The notes: generated by a model from the sequence alone, not told the origin. A stretch of 64,000 nt of DNA from Bimuria novae-zelandiae CBS 107.79 (GCA_010015655.1 ML976658.1:681030-745029), one strand, 5' to 3'. Shown: positions 43,849 to 58,044, numbered from the stretch's first letter. Made by a program: numbers and translations.

Positions 43849-46800
43849 CTGGCTATCTTTTCTTTTATGCTACATGTGGCCAGTTCAGCCTAGAACGCTC
43901 AAATCTGCAATAAAACACAATCTATAATAGTTACTAGTTTTCTAACTAGACTAGCGCTAGTGCGCGTCCTTTTAGTGCCTATCTTGCTGCTCCTTTTATA
44001 GACTTACTACTTCTTGCTATCGTAATTATACTCTAAGGTATTAACTTTAGCACGATTAACCTAGCCTTGCACGCGAAGCTTAAGCTAGTTATAGTTAATA
44101 AGATGCTCTATAGCTAAGTTAGAGCTAGCCTTGGTTATTAAGTCTGCTAGATTGTCACGTCTATCGATCTAGCGGATGTCTATGAGATTATTACGCTTAT
44201 AGGCCTTACGTAGAGCTATAATGTTAATTATAAGGCGCTTCTCCTTAGTAGTGCTAAGCTTAATAAGGCAATTGTATAAGGAGCGTGAGTTAGTGTACAC
44301 AACGATAGAGATATTAGGGAGGTTAAGTTACTACATAATTATATTAATTATACTACATAATTATAATTATAATATTAACTCTATAGGCTATCGCGTAGAT
44401 CTTAAATATAAGGACGCTGCGAGTAACGCGCTTGCACTTAATAGATAACTAGTAAATAATATTACTAGTAAACTTAAAGTTATAATTGCTATCTTTAGTC
44501 TTATTGCTAAGCGTAATTACAAAGCCTATTTATAATAACATGTCCTTATTATTAGTAAATAATACGTTAATAAAGGCGTATAGCTTTAAGTTGCTTAAGT
44601 CTAGTAAGATAAAGTTAAGGCCGCGAGTAATATTCTTCTTTTACTAAATAATGCGCTTATTTAATTTAGCAATTTCTTCTTTTGTGGGCTTACTTGCTTA
44701 GGCTGTGGCGGCGAGGTCGAAGCTCGCCTTAGGTTAATAGATTATTATAATGTAAGCACCTCGAGCGCGCTATTAAATATATAATTACTTATTATTAGCT
44801 ATTTCTAGCTTCTCGCCTTGCTTCTTCTAGCGTAGAGTAATAGCGCGATTATTATTATTAAGCTTAATAATATAGCTATTAAAGTTAATTTACGCGTCTA
44901 GTAAGAGAAACTGCTTAGGCTTAGCCTTAAAACGTAGCTCTTAGTCCTTAAGGTCTATAAAAGTTTTATTAGATAGACTAAGCGTGTCGTTAGTTTACAT
45001 GCTAATAATGCTAAAGCACTTGCTATTAGCCTTACTAATAAGTAGGCATGGATTATAAGTAGATATTACTATATAGAGAGTCTTGGTGTAGTGTTTATTA
45101 TACGTTAACTACTAATAGGCACCTGCTTCAGCAATACCGTACAGCGGCTTAATAATAACTATAACTATATTTGTTAGATAACTTTCCTTAAGCTGGGCTG
45201 GTATGTCAGCCATAATAGTACGCTAGAGTGGATCATCCGATTACGTATAGGCCTGAGTGATGTTACGGAGCCAGAGGTACATGCCTAGCTTCAACAGTAA
45301 TGGTGCTAGAGCGATAATCACACGCTGGCTTGTACGCTAGATGGTAGGAGACTGTGTTAGGACAAGCTTCTTATTATTATTAGCGTATCCTTAGATAACA
45401 AGACAGGACTTCTTGTACGGGCGATTAGTAGTCTTACCCTTAACTTTATTAATAATGCGTAACTTAAAGATGCGGATCTTGTTATAATAGTAAAGACTAT
45501 ACTTCTTAAAGTAAAAGACATCTTATATTATAAGGGCGTTAATCTCTGCCTTTATAGATACTTTAAATAGTTACCCTAGTATTATAATCTTGCCGACTGC
45601 TTGTAGCTTCTTAGCTAGGACAAGATTATTACGCTTACGTTAATTAAGGTTAACTATAGTAGTTACAACTTTATTAGGTTTTAGCTTATTCCTTAAGCCT
45701 TTTAACCTATCGCGCTTACGCTTAGACGCGGGTTCCTCTATAATAAGAGTAAAATTATTATTAGAGCCACCGTTGTCCTTGTCCTCTACGAGAGGGGTAA
45801 TAATAGTTATATTATCTGCATAATACGGGCGCACTACGGTGATGCAGAAAGTAACTTATTTATTATTAATTTTAATAACCACGGATTGCTTGTTAACGTG
45901 GAGGGCGATTATCTAATATAGGCTAGACTATCTATAGTTCTCCCGCCAGACCTTAACGCTGCTTAGGATAGGCAATAGTAAGATATTAATTACGTTAAGA
46001 CTATTACAAGTTATAAGAGCCTTATTAACTTAGCGCTTTACCTTAATCTTGCGTATTTTAGTTATTGCTTTGCGCACTGTAGCGCCGCGGGTAGTAATAG
46101 ACGGCGATAGTAATAATTTCTTTAATAGGCGAGGATATGCTCTAAAGACGAGAAGAGTTAGGACAAGTCCGTTAGGACCTGCGGTGTTATTAACAGCCTT
46201 AATAGCCATCTGCAAGATATGTTCGGGAGCGGTTATACGTCTAACGTTTATAGAGATTACCTTATAAGCACGGCGGATGGGAGCATAATAGCGCTTAACT
46301 TTGCTAATTAAATAATATGCCTCTACTAGGACTTCCTTAACCTTAATTGCAAGTAACGTGGCGTTATTAATAAACTTATTAGTAATAAAGTTCTTGCTAG
46401 CATCTGTCTTAATAACGTTAGGAGGACTAACGTACATGTCGATTTATATGGCGCGAAGGAGATCCTAAGTAGTGTTTGCCTAGATATTTAGCATGAATTA
46501 AATAGCTTAAAAAGCTATGGCCTTATTAACTGCGTAGAGCACTAGTTTCTAATTAATATATATTATATTAATAATAACGCATAAGTTAAAGTCTATATTA
46601 TCGCGAATAGTAAAGCGGAAATAGCTAGGTGCTTTGCTATAGATTTAACACTAGTAATAGTACTTATTAATGTAATTAATAATGTTCTTATTAATATCTT
46701 TATGGCCTGCTTTACTAAGGATCTTGTGCAGTTATCTAGTAGTAAAATAGCTAAAGCGTTAGTAAAGCTAGCGCAGCTCAGTCTTGGTTAAGTAGTAGAT

Positions 46801-47832
46801 AATAGTCTCTTATTTATTAAGCAGGAGCCATGGATATCCCTATTTATAGATAATTAGGAATTCTTTGCCACCTTAAACGAGCATATTGTCGATGTTGTTA
46901 AAGAAGATACCATAATAATCTATATTATTTAAGCAGAGCAGAAATAGTGTATTAGTTAGCATTACTATAAAGGTAATTATACTAAATAGCGTGCTGACAT
47001 TAACGTTACTAAGGAAGAAACACTCTAAATTATCTTTAAATTGGATTTAATAACGTCCTGCGGTGGACTTATTAATAACTATAGACGATTAGATAAGCTA
47101 CAGCGCCTTTACTTATATCTTATTAATAGTTAAGACACTGGCTGCACCAGTGTTAGGTATAATACCTTAAAAGATATCTACGCCGTAGCGTAAATTAAAT
47201 AAGAAGAGTTAAGCATCTTTATTTACTTTACTAGAGATATAAGAATTATCGCCTGTAATTATATAAAGTGTAATAGCGTTATTAAGGCTAGAGATAATAG
47301 CGTTACCGTTAATCTTGCCGTAGGATGTAGTTAAGTAAACTTAGTTAGTAAAATATGCTTTAATATTATTATTACTAGTATTATTATCGCTGCCGTCGCT
47401 GTCTTTAAGCTCTATACCTTTATGGCCGGCGAGAAACACTTTATAGCTTAGGGCATTAAAATTATCTTAAGCGTATTAATTATAGCGTTGGCGATGCTCC
47501 ATGCGCTCCTTCTTTAAGTGTCAAGTTAATTAGTACTTAGGCTACTTATAGATAAAGTATGTCTTGTTGCGGCAATTACCTAAGTAGTTTAACTAATAGT
47601 TATTATTATTAAATTAATTGCCGCGCGATCTGCCTTAACCTTAATAGTGGTGGCTATAGTAGTTATTATCTAATAATCCTATAGCTTGTTAATTATTATA
47701 GATATAGCAGCAATTAGTGTAATACTACTTATCTGCATCTCATGATAGAAACTAGCTATTAGGATAATAGCTTAACCACATGCTAACTATATTGCGGAAA
47801 TCTACAGCGACACCTTTAAATATAGTCGCTGG

Positions 47833-48005
47833 TGTAAAAAGCGCCCTGACTACGGGCGACTCAGTCTATCCACAGTACTAAGGCGATCCCTTAGAGAGGG
47901 AAGAGAAGGGCTGCGGCGAGGGAAGTAGATAGGCGGAAGGCCCGGATAGCGCCGGTCTAGAGCGGACTAGGGCCGTCGAGGGCCCTCGACCTACGACTCG
48001 TGACA
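47833..48005 (-). repeat. G2 3' LTR
   Basis: 173 bp. On its right the minus strand reads a purine-rich tract (AAAGAAAAGAG). Confidence 0.9.
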
Positions 48006-48114
48006 AAGGCTCTTTTCTTTAAGGGTCTCGACCGCGAGAATAAGCACGTGATGACTAGCCTAATCAGGCCTCGCGTATTACGTAAGCTAATAACGTAAGC
48101 TAAATCTCAGGCTC

Positions 48115-48143
48115 ACCAGGTGGCGAGCTAATTCGTGATTGGT
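48115..48143 (+). repeat. D1 left terminal inverted repeat
   Basis: Starts ACCAGGTGGCGAG; paired with 49751-49779. Confidence 0.82.
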
Positions 48144-48238
48144 GTACGTAAGCAGCACTAGCCATTAACAACAGCCCCTCCATCTACAACAAAACTTCAC
48201 CCTTACACCAATCACCCAAATCTCGTCCGATTCCTACA

Positions 48239-49555
48239 ATGAGCAGCTCAATCGACGCGCCGCGAACGCCTAAACGCTCTAAACCTAATATTTAATATAC
48301 TACGCCTACGAAATTAGCCTACCTACACTGTTGTAGCCACCGGGCAAATGGCGAGACTATTAATAATGTTAACAAGCTATTTTAAATCTCTGAGGCTATA
48401 GGCAGATATTAGAGGCGTTAATAACACAAGCTAGGTATAGAGATCGCGCAAAGGAGTATACATAAGCCTTTAGCTAAGCTTAATAGCAATAAGCTTAGGA
48501 GAGTTTTTTAAACGCCTATATAAGTTCTTAAATATATAGCAGAGCCTAAGGAGAATCCCTATAGTTAACGCCTGCTTACCTATTAAGCTAAAAAGTATAG
48601 TGTTAAGCTCTCTAAGTGTTAGTTATAATACAACTTTAGTTAACAACTCGACGCTTACATGTATATGGCGCCCTATAGTAATTTTTTAATAGACGCCAAC
48701 AAAGCTGCGCGCGTATAGTATGGCTAGCAGAATAAGGATCTGCCTATTATAGGTTACTAGGATCAAGTTTTCTTTACTAATAAGGCTTATTTTAACCTAC
48801 ATAAGCGCCTCTAAAAGCCTCGTCAGCTGCGTCGACGCGGGCAGCAAAAACAATACAGAAAAGTCACTAATATGTAGCCTTGGAGCGCTCCTAGGGGTCA
48901 GGTTTTACACATATACACCTGCGTCAACTAGGACTTTAAATCAGAGCTCTACTTTTACAACAACAATAAAGAGATGCCTACAGTTGTTAAGCTTCCGCCA
49001 AAACCTCGCAAAAGAATGTATAAGTCCTCTTAGCAGTACGAAAAGCGCGTACAAGAATAGGAGGCTTATAAGCCTCCCAAAGTTAACGTAGATCCTTAAG
49101 GGAACTATATAACATAAGCCTACTATACAGAGTATGTACTGCCTATATATATTAAGATCCTTAACAACGCGCGCACTCGTAATCCTTATAAATATCTTAT
49201 TCTATAAGAAGATAATAACCTATTACATAGTATAAGATTAAAACATAATATTGCGTGTATATTTAAGATATCTTAAGGAGTGCGGCTCCTTATACACCTA
49301 GGGAGGTCACTAGATCTTAATCCTACAGAAGGATACTAGCTTATTCTTAAAGAAAAGGCCAAAAGGCGTCTCCACAAGCCATGTGCAGGTGAGACGCCTT
49401 GGGATAAGACTATAAAACACCTTAAGGATATACTACAGCAAATATAGGATGAGATCTCTATTAATAAGATTAGGGAGCTTATTAAGGAGATGCCAGATCG
49501 CTGCCAAAGGCTTATAGAAACTGGCGGCGAGAAGATACGCTTATAACACTGGTAA
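48239..49555 (+). pseudogene. D1 transposase relic (DDE, Tc1/mariner type)
   Basis: ATG at 48239 (MSSSIDAPRTPKRSKPN) to TAA at 49553-49555 stays in one frame for 439 codons, with internal TAA/TAG at CAR/TGG-like positions. The C-terminal half shows the catalytic region: YLILQEDNNLLHS, then LGRSLDLNPTEGYQLILKE, where Tc1/mariner enzymes have SPDLNPIE. Length fits the fungal Fot/Tan-like group. Inactive. Confidence 0.78.
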
Positions 49556-49750
49556 ATATACTATACATATCCTATATACTGTAGAGATCCTGAGATCTTA
49601 ACACCAAATCTAAGCTCTACGCGTTAGATTTAAGCTTTAAAATTAAGTTTAGCCTTAAAATCAAGTTAATATGCGTTAAGAACCTCAGAATTTCAACTTT
49701 GTATAGTAATTACTATAGGAGAACAAAATTTGGCGGTTGTGCTTATATAA

Positions 49751-49779
49751 ACCAATCACGAATTAGCTCGCCACCTAGT
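49751..49779 (-). repeat. D1 right terminal inverted repeat
   Basis: Reverse complement starts ACTAGGTGGCGAG; one C/T difference from the left copy. Confidence 0.82.
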
Positions 49780-49789
49780 AGGCTTACAC

Positions 49790-51280
49790 TAAGGCCTGAA
49801 ACCCTTGTTCTTACTCTCCACTCGGCGGCTTACCTCATCCCGGAGGCTCCCTAACCCGTAAGTACGACCTGGCCAATCTATGGCAGTCTAGGGTGCCTAA
49901 CCCTAGATGCCCCCTATTTCGGTACCCAGCCGCTCTAAATTTAGGGGTCGTAAAGGTAGACTAACCTAGTGTAGGCCTGCTAAGTTGTTCCTGTACTTAT
50001 TACTTCTCTACCGCCCTCTTTAGCAACCTTTAGACTTTGTCTAGACATACCCACGCTATTTGGCACTATAAGTACCGCAAACACTATCTTTATAGCCCTG
50101 GTTAATAAGGCGCGTGCGAGCGTGGTTAGTACTATTAACCTATACTATACTTGCCTTTCTATTATCCTAGATAGCCTTAAGCAGTCTAATTACAAGAAGA
50201 TAAAGCTTTACTAGTTTTAGGTTAAGGAGATACGTTGTGTTTAGTCTAAGGTAGTATATATTAATCTTAGCCTAATAGATTTAGAAGACTATAATTTAAT
50301 CTACTACTGCGATACCTGCTACAGCGGTGGTAGGAATTATTAGCAGGTAAGTTAGCGCTTTAAGGGTTATATAGGGGTTTTAAAGCTAATTAGTAGCAGA
50401 TACCTAAAGACAACTTAGAGAACGTGTTAAGTGCCCTAATTACCCTTATGCCGCGCTTGAGCTAAATTAATACGTATACATGCGATAAGATTAACCTCTC
50501 TAGATTAGATAAGGCATTAGTAAAGGCCACCGCGCAGGTATTAGAGATAGAATAAAGTAATATTATTATATAAGTATTATCTAGTGTAGTTAAGGGTTAT
50601 CTAGACTAAGTCGCATAGGGCCACTAGATCCAAATTCTACGGAAACCCGTTAACCCCCTACTACTTAGGTTATGACACCTAGCCTCCTAAGGAGATTATT
50701 CTAGTGGTGGGCCTCTCTATTAAGGAGAAGCGGAAGAGGAAAGCTTCTACTATAGAGGGGGGTGGTCTAACCTTCCTAGTTACTACTAGTGCTCTTACCT
50801 CTAGGCGCAAGAAGGTTGCTCCTAAATTAGTAAGGATCCTTAACCTTAATCCTAGATTATTAATACTAATTTAGGGTAGTTGGCGTTTAAGGCTAGTGTT
50901 TTAGCTACGCTGGACTTCCTCGCGGAAGAAGTAAAAAAGAAAATTAAGAGTAAGGGTAGTTAAGAGACTTTTTAATAAGCCTATAAGTCTAAGCGCCTAA
51001 CTAATTAAGAGGGTTATTTAGTATAATTTAGGGATTCCTGCCCCTATTAATAGTGTCTAGATTTTATTCACGTTCTATACCCTTAGGCGGTTTTGGTTAG
51101 GTTTCGGTTGGCTATGATCGCGTTAGGTATAGTCTAAATAGGCTTATAAGCCTCTATTAGGCCCCGAGAGGCGTAAATAGGCCTAGATAGCTTGTTCCAG
51201 TCTTTAGTCTATTTAAGAATCCTCTATCTTGTTTATTCTAGTATTTCGCAGCCTATAAAGTGTACTCTCTAGGGTAATCT
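49790..51280. other. G2 region between chromodomain and Tc1-type insertion
   Basis: RIPed DNA with no gag-pol domain. In the plus direction (antisense to G2 pol) there are protein-like stretches near 50300-50560 (CDTCYSGGRNY; NLENVLSALITLMPRLS), in two frames. This could be an antisense accessory ORF like that of G1, but frame changes make it unclear. Confidence 0.3.
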
Positions 51281-51289
51281 ATTACTAAT

Positions 51290-54200
51290 TACTATCAAGT
51301 GCTGTCTTCCTCCTTCTCTAGGGGGGCGACCCCGCCTCTTAGGCTCTTGTCTAGGGCGACCTTTAGTCTCTTTGTCTAAGCCCTTTAGGAACTACTTTAT
51401 TGCCCCTTTAGAGATCTCCTTTGCAGATAACTACTAGTTCTTATCGCTATCGTATCCTTTCCACTTAACTTTATACAGCCATTCTCCGTCCTAGAGTACC
51501 CTAGATTTAATTCCTTTAATTAGGTATATATCCTCCCTTGCTTATAGTATAATAACCTTAGGCGGGCTTTGCTCCTGTTATAGCAGTCCTTCTAAGGCTG
51601 CCTAGTTTAAGAGAGACACATAGAATACTAGGTAAATATTAAAGTCCTTTAGTAGCTCTAGCTTATATGCCTATTAACTAATCTGCCGTTTTACCTTATA
51701 GGGACCCTAGGACTTGTAGTTAAGTTTCTTCTTAGGCCTAGTTAACTGTATGTTGCGGGCGTCGAGGTATACCATGTTCTTTACTATAAAGGTTTAGGCC
51801 TTATACTTCCTGTTATACCACGTTGCCTAGTACGCCTGTGCCCTAAGGATCGCTTGGGTTATCTAGGCCCTAGTCTAGGCTAGAACTGCCGCTCTGGCCC
51901 TTGCTGTAGGTACCGACCCGCGTAACTATACTTCTCGGGGTAGGCCTACTATTAGTAGATTTAGGCTGTACACTGCAACAAATAGCGACACTCCTATAGA
52001 GCTATAGATACTATTGTTATACGAATATTCTACTTCGAATAGAAGGTCCGCCTAATTAGATTATTCGTAGTTGTAGAACACTTAAAGGTACTATTTAAGC
52101 GTTTAGTTCTATTGTTCTATCTATCTGTCTGTCTGCGGGTGGAAGGTAGTAGAGAGAAGTTGCTTAGTTTTTAAATATTAAGTAAAGGTGCTCTAATAAG
52201 CTAATATAAATAGGCTACCTTTGTTCGTAACTATTAACTTTAGAGGGCCGTGTAGGCGTAGAACCTCTCTCTTAAAGACCTTAGCTAGCTCTACTACCTT
52301 TAGGTCCTTTCGCGTGGGGATGTAGTGTGCTATCTTAAAAAACTAGTTAATAATTACTAGGATGCTATTATAACGATAGGCTCTAGATTTACTCTTAGGT
52401 AGATCTATTACTATGTTTATAGCGATATCCTCCTAGATACCCTTTAAGACTAGTAGGCTGTTAAGTTGGCCGTGCGTTGCGTGTTAGACAGGTTTCGCCC
52501 TAAAGCACGCTTAACAGGTCTAGACGTAGTCCTTTATATATTATTAGATACTAGGCTACCAGAACTCCTGTAGCACTAGTTCTAAGGTCTTAATAAAGCT
52601 AAAATAGCCCGCGAGGGGGTTATTATAGCATTATTAAAGGACGTATACTCTCGCTAGAGGTGGCACGTATAGCCTATTCTCGTACTATAATAGGTTGGCC
52701 AGTCTAATTATCTAGCGCTTTAGCCATTCTGGCTTTGCCATCTCTGGCCCTTAGAGGTACTAGAGGATTCGTTCTATAGTTTCGTCCCCCTGGCTATTTC
52801 TCTTTAATAGCTTTACTATAGGGTAAGCGCTTGCTAAATCGTTTACCGCTGCCTCCTTAGTTACTAACGTTTTAGGTCTAGCGACCCTTGTCGCTACCAC
52901 TAGTCTAGGGCTTCTTACCTACTTTAGTAGCTATAGGCTGCCTGCCACGCCTGCTTTGTCTAAAGGGTCGCCTTTTAGCTATAACTTATGCTATAGGGCC
53001 TTAAGGAGTCTCTACTAGGAACTACCTATCCCGCCTAAGCTTGTTTCCTCCTCTAACTCGTAGTTAGGTCTCTGCGATAGTCTATTAGCGGGATTTATCC
53101 TTCCTAGATAGTGTTTAATTTTAAAATTAAACGTTGTAAGCTATTTAGCCTACTTTGCCTATTATCTAGTTAGGACTTTTATAGACATGAACCCTTGCAG
53201 GTTGGTATAATTAGTTAAAAGCTTAACCTTCTTACTAACACCCTCTAGGTAGTGTTGCTAATACTTAAAAGCTTTAATAATTGCTAGCAACTCGCTATTA
53301 TGCGTGTTATAGTTTTATTCTACCTGGTTTATCTTGCGCGAATAAAAAGTAACTAGGTGCTATTATAGCTTTCTATGTTTATTTAGTTGCGATTAGCTTA
53401 AGATACCCGAGATCGCGAAACCTAAAGCGTTAGTTTTTACTCTTAAGGGTCTTTTAGGGTTAAAGTAGGCTAGTAAGGGCCCTTGCATAAAGCTCTCTTT
53501 TAGCTAGTAGAAGGAGGCCTTAGCCTACTTTAGTAGGCTTATTATAATTAATTTCTTAAGTCTTTATTACTATCCGCCCTTAGTGGCTCCCTCTAGCCTT
53601 CTTATTAGGGCGTGAAGGGGTGCCGCCACTCGAGAGAATCCTTCTATAAACCTTTAATAGTAGTTAGTAAAGCTAAGGAAGATCCTAACTACTTAAACTA
53701 AGTTTAGTTTAGGCTAATCTTTTATAGAGGCGACGCGGTCCTCCTCTATCTCTACGCTGTCTAGGAATACTATAAAGCCTAGGTATCCTACCTTGCGTGT
53801 GTAGAATTCGCATTTAGACAGTTTGGCGTATAGCTAGCGTTTAATAAGGCGTTCTAGCACTGTCTAAACGTGCTAGATGTATTCCTCCTTTATCTTAGAG
53901 TAGATAAGGATATTGTCAAGGTACACAATATAGTAGATATTAAGAAGGTCTATTAGTATGTTGTTAATATGGCTTTAGAAGGTCGCAGGCGCGTTTATTA
54001 AGCTAAAAGGCATTACTATGTATTTATACTATTTATACCTTATTTAGAAGGCCGTCTTCTATTTATCTCCTGCCCTAATTTGGACGCGGTGGTAGGCGTC
54101 CCTTAGGTCTAGTTTAGTGTAGATCTGGGCATCCCCTAGTTAGTTAAGGGATTCCTATATTAAGGGAAGTAGGTATTAGTTCTTTATTATAACTATATTT

Positions 54201-56475
54201 AGTCCCCTATAGTCGACGTAGAGGCGGAGGCCTCTATCCTTTTTCTTTGCGAAAAGGATTAGTGCCCTAGCGCTTAATCGCGACGATTAAATAAAGCCCT
54301 ATTTAAGGTTCTTCTAAATATAGTCGCGCAGAACTGCCAACTCTAACTCTAATAGACTATAGAGTAGTCTAAAAGGCACTTCCTTACCTTCCTCGATATT
54401 AATCTTTATCTTGTAGGGGCTATGGTTGGTAAGGATGCTTGCGGCTTCTTCGGAGAAGGCTTTCTCCTACTGTCCCTAGTATTCTTTAGGTAGCGTCCCG
54501 GGTGGGCCTCCTAATGTGTCCTTTAGGGTGGCATATATAACAAAATAATTATTTACTATATCTTTAGCCGTGCCAGCGAACTCTTCTACTAATTTAGTAG
54601 AAATCTTAGTCTATTTGCGCTTCCTATAGGCGAAGCGAATAGTCTTATTATAAAAGTTTATAATAGGGTTCTATTCTGCTAGCTAGGACATTCCTAGGAC
54701 CATGTCGAATCTACTAATATTACTAACTATAAACAGGCAACTATCGCTCTTAGTTTTACCGTAACTATCTATAATAGTGTAGGGGAGCTTCGCCTAGCCT
54801 AGAACGCCTAAGTCTTATCCGTTTAGCGCCACGTAGCGTTTGCCTTTTATTATTATTACTATAACCCCTAACCGCTTTATTAGATTACTACTAACAAAAT
54901 TCGCTTTAGCTTTATAGTCTACTAGGGCTTTAATCCGTTGTTAGTTACCCTCGTGCTATACTTTACTGTCTAGCGTAATTAGTAAGCTACCGCTCTTATC
55001 CTTAAGGGTCCTTGCGGCTGCGACTAGTTATTATTAATTTTTATTATAGTTAACCTTGCCTGTAGACTATTAGGCCTTTTAGTCTATAGCTTGTCTTTCC
55101 CCGCCTTGGCCTTGTACTTTAAACAGGACGCCTTATAATAGCCTGGTTTATGGCAATAGAAGTATTAGTCCTTGTCTTTGTCCTCTACTACCTAAGCCTT
55201 CTTCTTGCTGTCCTTATCGCGACGGTTGCTATCGTGGCGTCTCTAGTATAGTCTTGTGTTATTTAACCTAGATCGCTTTCGATCGCGCCTTTTATTAGCT
55301 AGCTTATTAAAGAAGTTATTATTAATATTATATATGCGTTATTTCCCTAACTTATAAGGTTTTAACGCTTACTAATGTATATTTACCTTTACTTTTAAGT
55401 AAAAGAGGCTCTTCTATTCGCGTGGCTACTATTTAAGGCGTTTTTAGATTTTCTCGTCTAGTGCCGTGTAGAAGTTATTAATATAGTCTTTATTATTATT
55501 ATCTAAGGCCTTCTCTAGGTCGCATTCCTCCTATTAGTCCTTAAGGTAGTTAAGGAATTCTATAGGGGTCTTCTTACCTTATTTAGCTGCCTTAATCTTT
55601 TAGCAAGCGGCACTCTTTCGCTCCTAGGCTAATCCTAGGGAGTCTACTATAGTCTACTATAGAAGGTCTTAGGTAACTTTCCTGTATTACTTCCGCTCTA
55701 GGATCTTGGCGACTATTTAGTTCTAGTAGTTACATTATGTATCTCCTAAGTATCTTACTACGAACCTAACCTGCGCTTCGTTAGTTTTAAGGGCAAGTAA
55801 GAAGTTAATGTAGTCTTTATAGGCTCTTTTTTATAAGTTTAGTTCCTTATAACTCTTACCCTTAAATTAAGAGGGTTTCGGCGGCTTTAGTAGCTATGCG
55901 TCTAAGGCAGTAGCTACTATTTAAATCTAATATTCTTTATCGCGACTAGTGTAGGCCTAGTCTTGTCTATCCTTCTTTCGCGGGCGTTAGATGCTTTTAG
56001 AGGCCCTAGATTAGTCTTAACTAGTATTATCTAAGCTTAAGGACGCGTCCTCTATTAAGCTATTACTTAATAGGTTATCGCTTATATCTTTAGCCTCGTC
56101 CGGGTTGCCGTAACCCTCCTTAGGCTCTAGGGAGTTATTAGAGATGCTAGTAGTTATTATCTTATTCTTAACTAGGGTCTTGCCTTTAGATTAGTAACGC
56201 TTTGCTATTAGGGAGGCCTCTAGTTCTTAGATACGTTATTAGAGCTATAGCACGCCTAGGCATTCTTAAAGGGTAACTTCCTCTAATTATTAGTTATTAT
56301 TATTACTTATAATGGCAGGGGGGTCTTCCTCTAGGTCTATAGGTGTCGTTAGGTCTTCTATAGGCGTTATAACTATTAGAGGCTCTTATTTAGAGGGTCC
56401 TACAGGTAGTAACCTGCTTTAAGGGTCTCCTGCTATCTTTAAAGTCTAGCGGGTAACTCTTCGTGTCGATTCCAT
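51290..56475 (-). pseudogene. G2 gag-pol relic
   Basis: Minus strand: a possible gag start ATG at 56475 (MESTRRVTR). A C-rich knuckle-like part is near 55100-55150. RT lies around 54400-53600 with YLDNILIYS near 53930, where the usual YLDD has become YLDN by G-to-A change. Integrase is roughly 53000-51700, and a chromodomain-like segment is at about 51545-51400 (WLYKVKWKGYDSDKN). Stops at CAR/TGG-like positions throughout. Confidence 0.78.
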
Positions 56476-56515
56476 CGTACAGGTGAATTAGATATAAGGG
56501 GGTAAGGGATCGTAT

Positions 56516-56688
56516 TGTAAAAAGCGCCCTAACTACAGGCGACTCAGTCTATCCACAGTACTAAGGCGATTCCTTAGAGAGGGAAGAGAAGGGCTGCGGC
56601 GAGGGAAGTAGATAGGCGAAAGGCCCGAATAGCGCCGGTCTAGAGCGGACTAGGGCCGTCAAGGGCCCTCGACCTACGACTCGTGACA
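56516..56688 (-). repeat. G2 5' LTR
   Basis: 173 bp, near-identical to 47833-48005 apart from a few transitions. Confidence 0.9.
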
Positions 56689-58044
56689 GCTGGCTTTAAG
56701 CAAGCTATAGTAGTTACTTTAATACTATAACATACGCTAAGGAGCTGTTACGTAAGTAAATACTAATTATAGCTCTTACCCTAGTCCTGTAATAGTGCCT
56801 AATAGAGCATGTTTATCTTACTAATAACTATTTTAAGACACTCTATAGGGTCTTTCTTAGGGTTAGTAGTTATAACGCTCTTAAGCGTAGTGCTATGCCA
56901 CTCCTAGAGGTACATCTAATAAGCTTGTGTAGTGTTGAAGTACGTGCGTAGCTTGTTAAGCATTGTATTATAAGTAAGCGTAAGCGTCTAGGGAGTAATG
57001 TAATCGTAGTAATACTAAAACGCTTAGTTAGTAAGCATAATAGAGAGTGCTATTTTATACTACTTATCCTTATTAATCCTAATCTTAGTGTAGAGGTCGT
57101 TAAACACCTTAATCTTTGTCTTAAGGATGTTGTATTTATTACCTAAATACTTTTACTCCGGCGTGTATAACTTAGCGAGGTTAATAAGTAAATAAGAGTT
57201 ATTCTGCACAGGCGTAAATCTAGGTTATAATAATAATAATAATCCTCCACCTAGCGGAGCTCGCTGCTGCCGCTATTATTCTTTATTATTTATAATTTAG
57301 TGGCACTTAAAGCCTTCGCAGAGCCTTATAAGCTTAAGATACTTAGCGGGCTATTTTAGGATAGCGGTTAATATAAGGAGTTCTGCGAATTAGTTAAGAA
57401 GATTATTACTATTACCTTACTTAATATAGATGCCTTGCTAGCAAAGGAGCTCTTTAAGTGCTTTTTAAATGCGCTTGTTAATGCTATTAGAGAGATTATA
57501 GGTAAAATTCTCAAAATACTCCTTAAACTTAAGTAGTAGAAACAGGTCGAATATGTTATCTTCTTCTACCTATATTATCTAGTTAATAACTATAGTGTTA
57601 AGTTTGTCTATATTAATAGTAGCGTTAGCGATGTTAAAATCTTAGTTAGCATACTAGTCCTTATAGATTATCTTATCTAGGTACTACGAGCGATCCTTTG
57701 TTTAGGTGTACTTTATAATAGCGTTTTAGATGTAGGCCTGTGATTAGTGTAATTTAACAAGAGTTAGCGTGGTTGACGCAAATCTCCTTCCGAACTAAGC
57801 CTTAGTAGGGACAATCCAGGCAAAGAGATCCTTCAAATACGAGGCGCCGCTAATCCTAATACAGGATAGCAGTGAGCTTGTCGTACCTGTACTTCGCACT
57901 AGCGATGCTGTATCCTGGGCCTTGGTAGGGGAGGAGGCATGCGCTAACCGCTTCTATCGCCAGAATACTCAGCCTGAAACGTGCGCTGAGATTCCCTGTA
58001 CACAGTATATCTTGCCGATCTGTGGTGTAGCAACCACTAATCAG

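Larger units (their letters stand above)
48115..49779 (+). mobile_element. D1: Tc1/mariner-type DNA transposon inside G2
   Basis: Inverted terminal repeats at 48115-48143 and 49751-49779 share GGTGGCGAGCTAATTCGTGA with one transition in 29 bp. Similarity extends a few bases outward and inward if transitions are allowed. One RIPed transposase frame lies between them. A TA target duplication is not visible (TC left, AG right), so the outermost bases may have mutated or the true end may be some bases further out. Confidence 0.82.
47833..56688 (-). mobile_element. G2: Ty3/gypsy chromovirus-type element inside E2
   Basis: LTRs at 47833-48005 and 56516-56688 (173 bp, TGTAAAAAGCGCC...CTCGTGACA), target duplication GCTGG at 47828-47832 and 56689-56693. 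Comparison with the uninterrupted E1 copy (about 40725-40735) marks the same insertion point. Minus-strand gag at the right and chromodomain at the left give minus orientation. RIPed body; LTRs retain G+C-rich sequence. Confidence 0.92.
43950..57840 (-). pseudogene. E2 gag-pol relic, split by G2
   Basis: The minus strand carries integrase at 46437-46030 (ASKNFITNKFINNATLL; MAIKAVNNTAGPNGLVLTLL), the linker with KRKRDRLKG at 45834-45640, an RT region near 45300-45100, and a gag region resuming at 56694-57840 beyond G2. RIP stops throughout. Confidence 0.75.

Noticed and set aside
48115..49779. TA target duplication for D1
   Set aside because: Flanks read TC and AG; I could not place a TA pair without assuming mutations.
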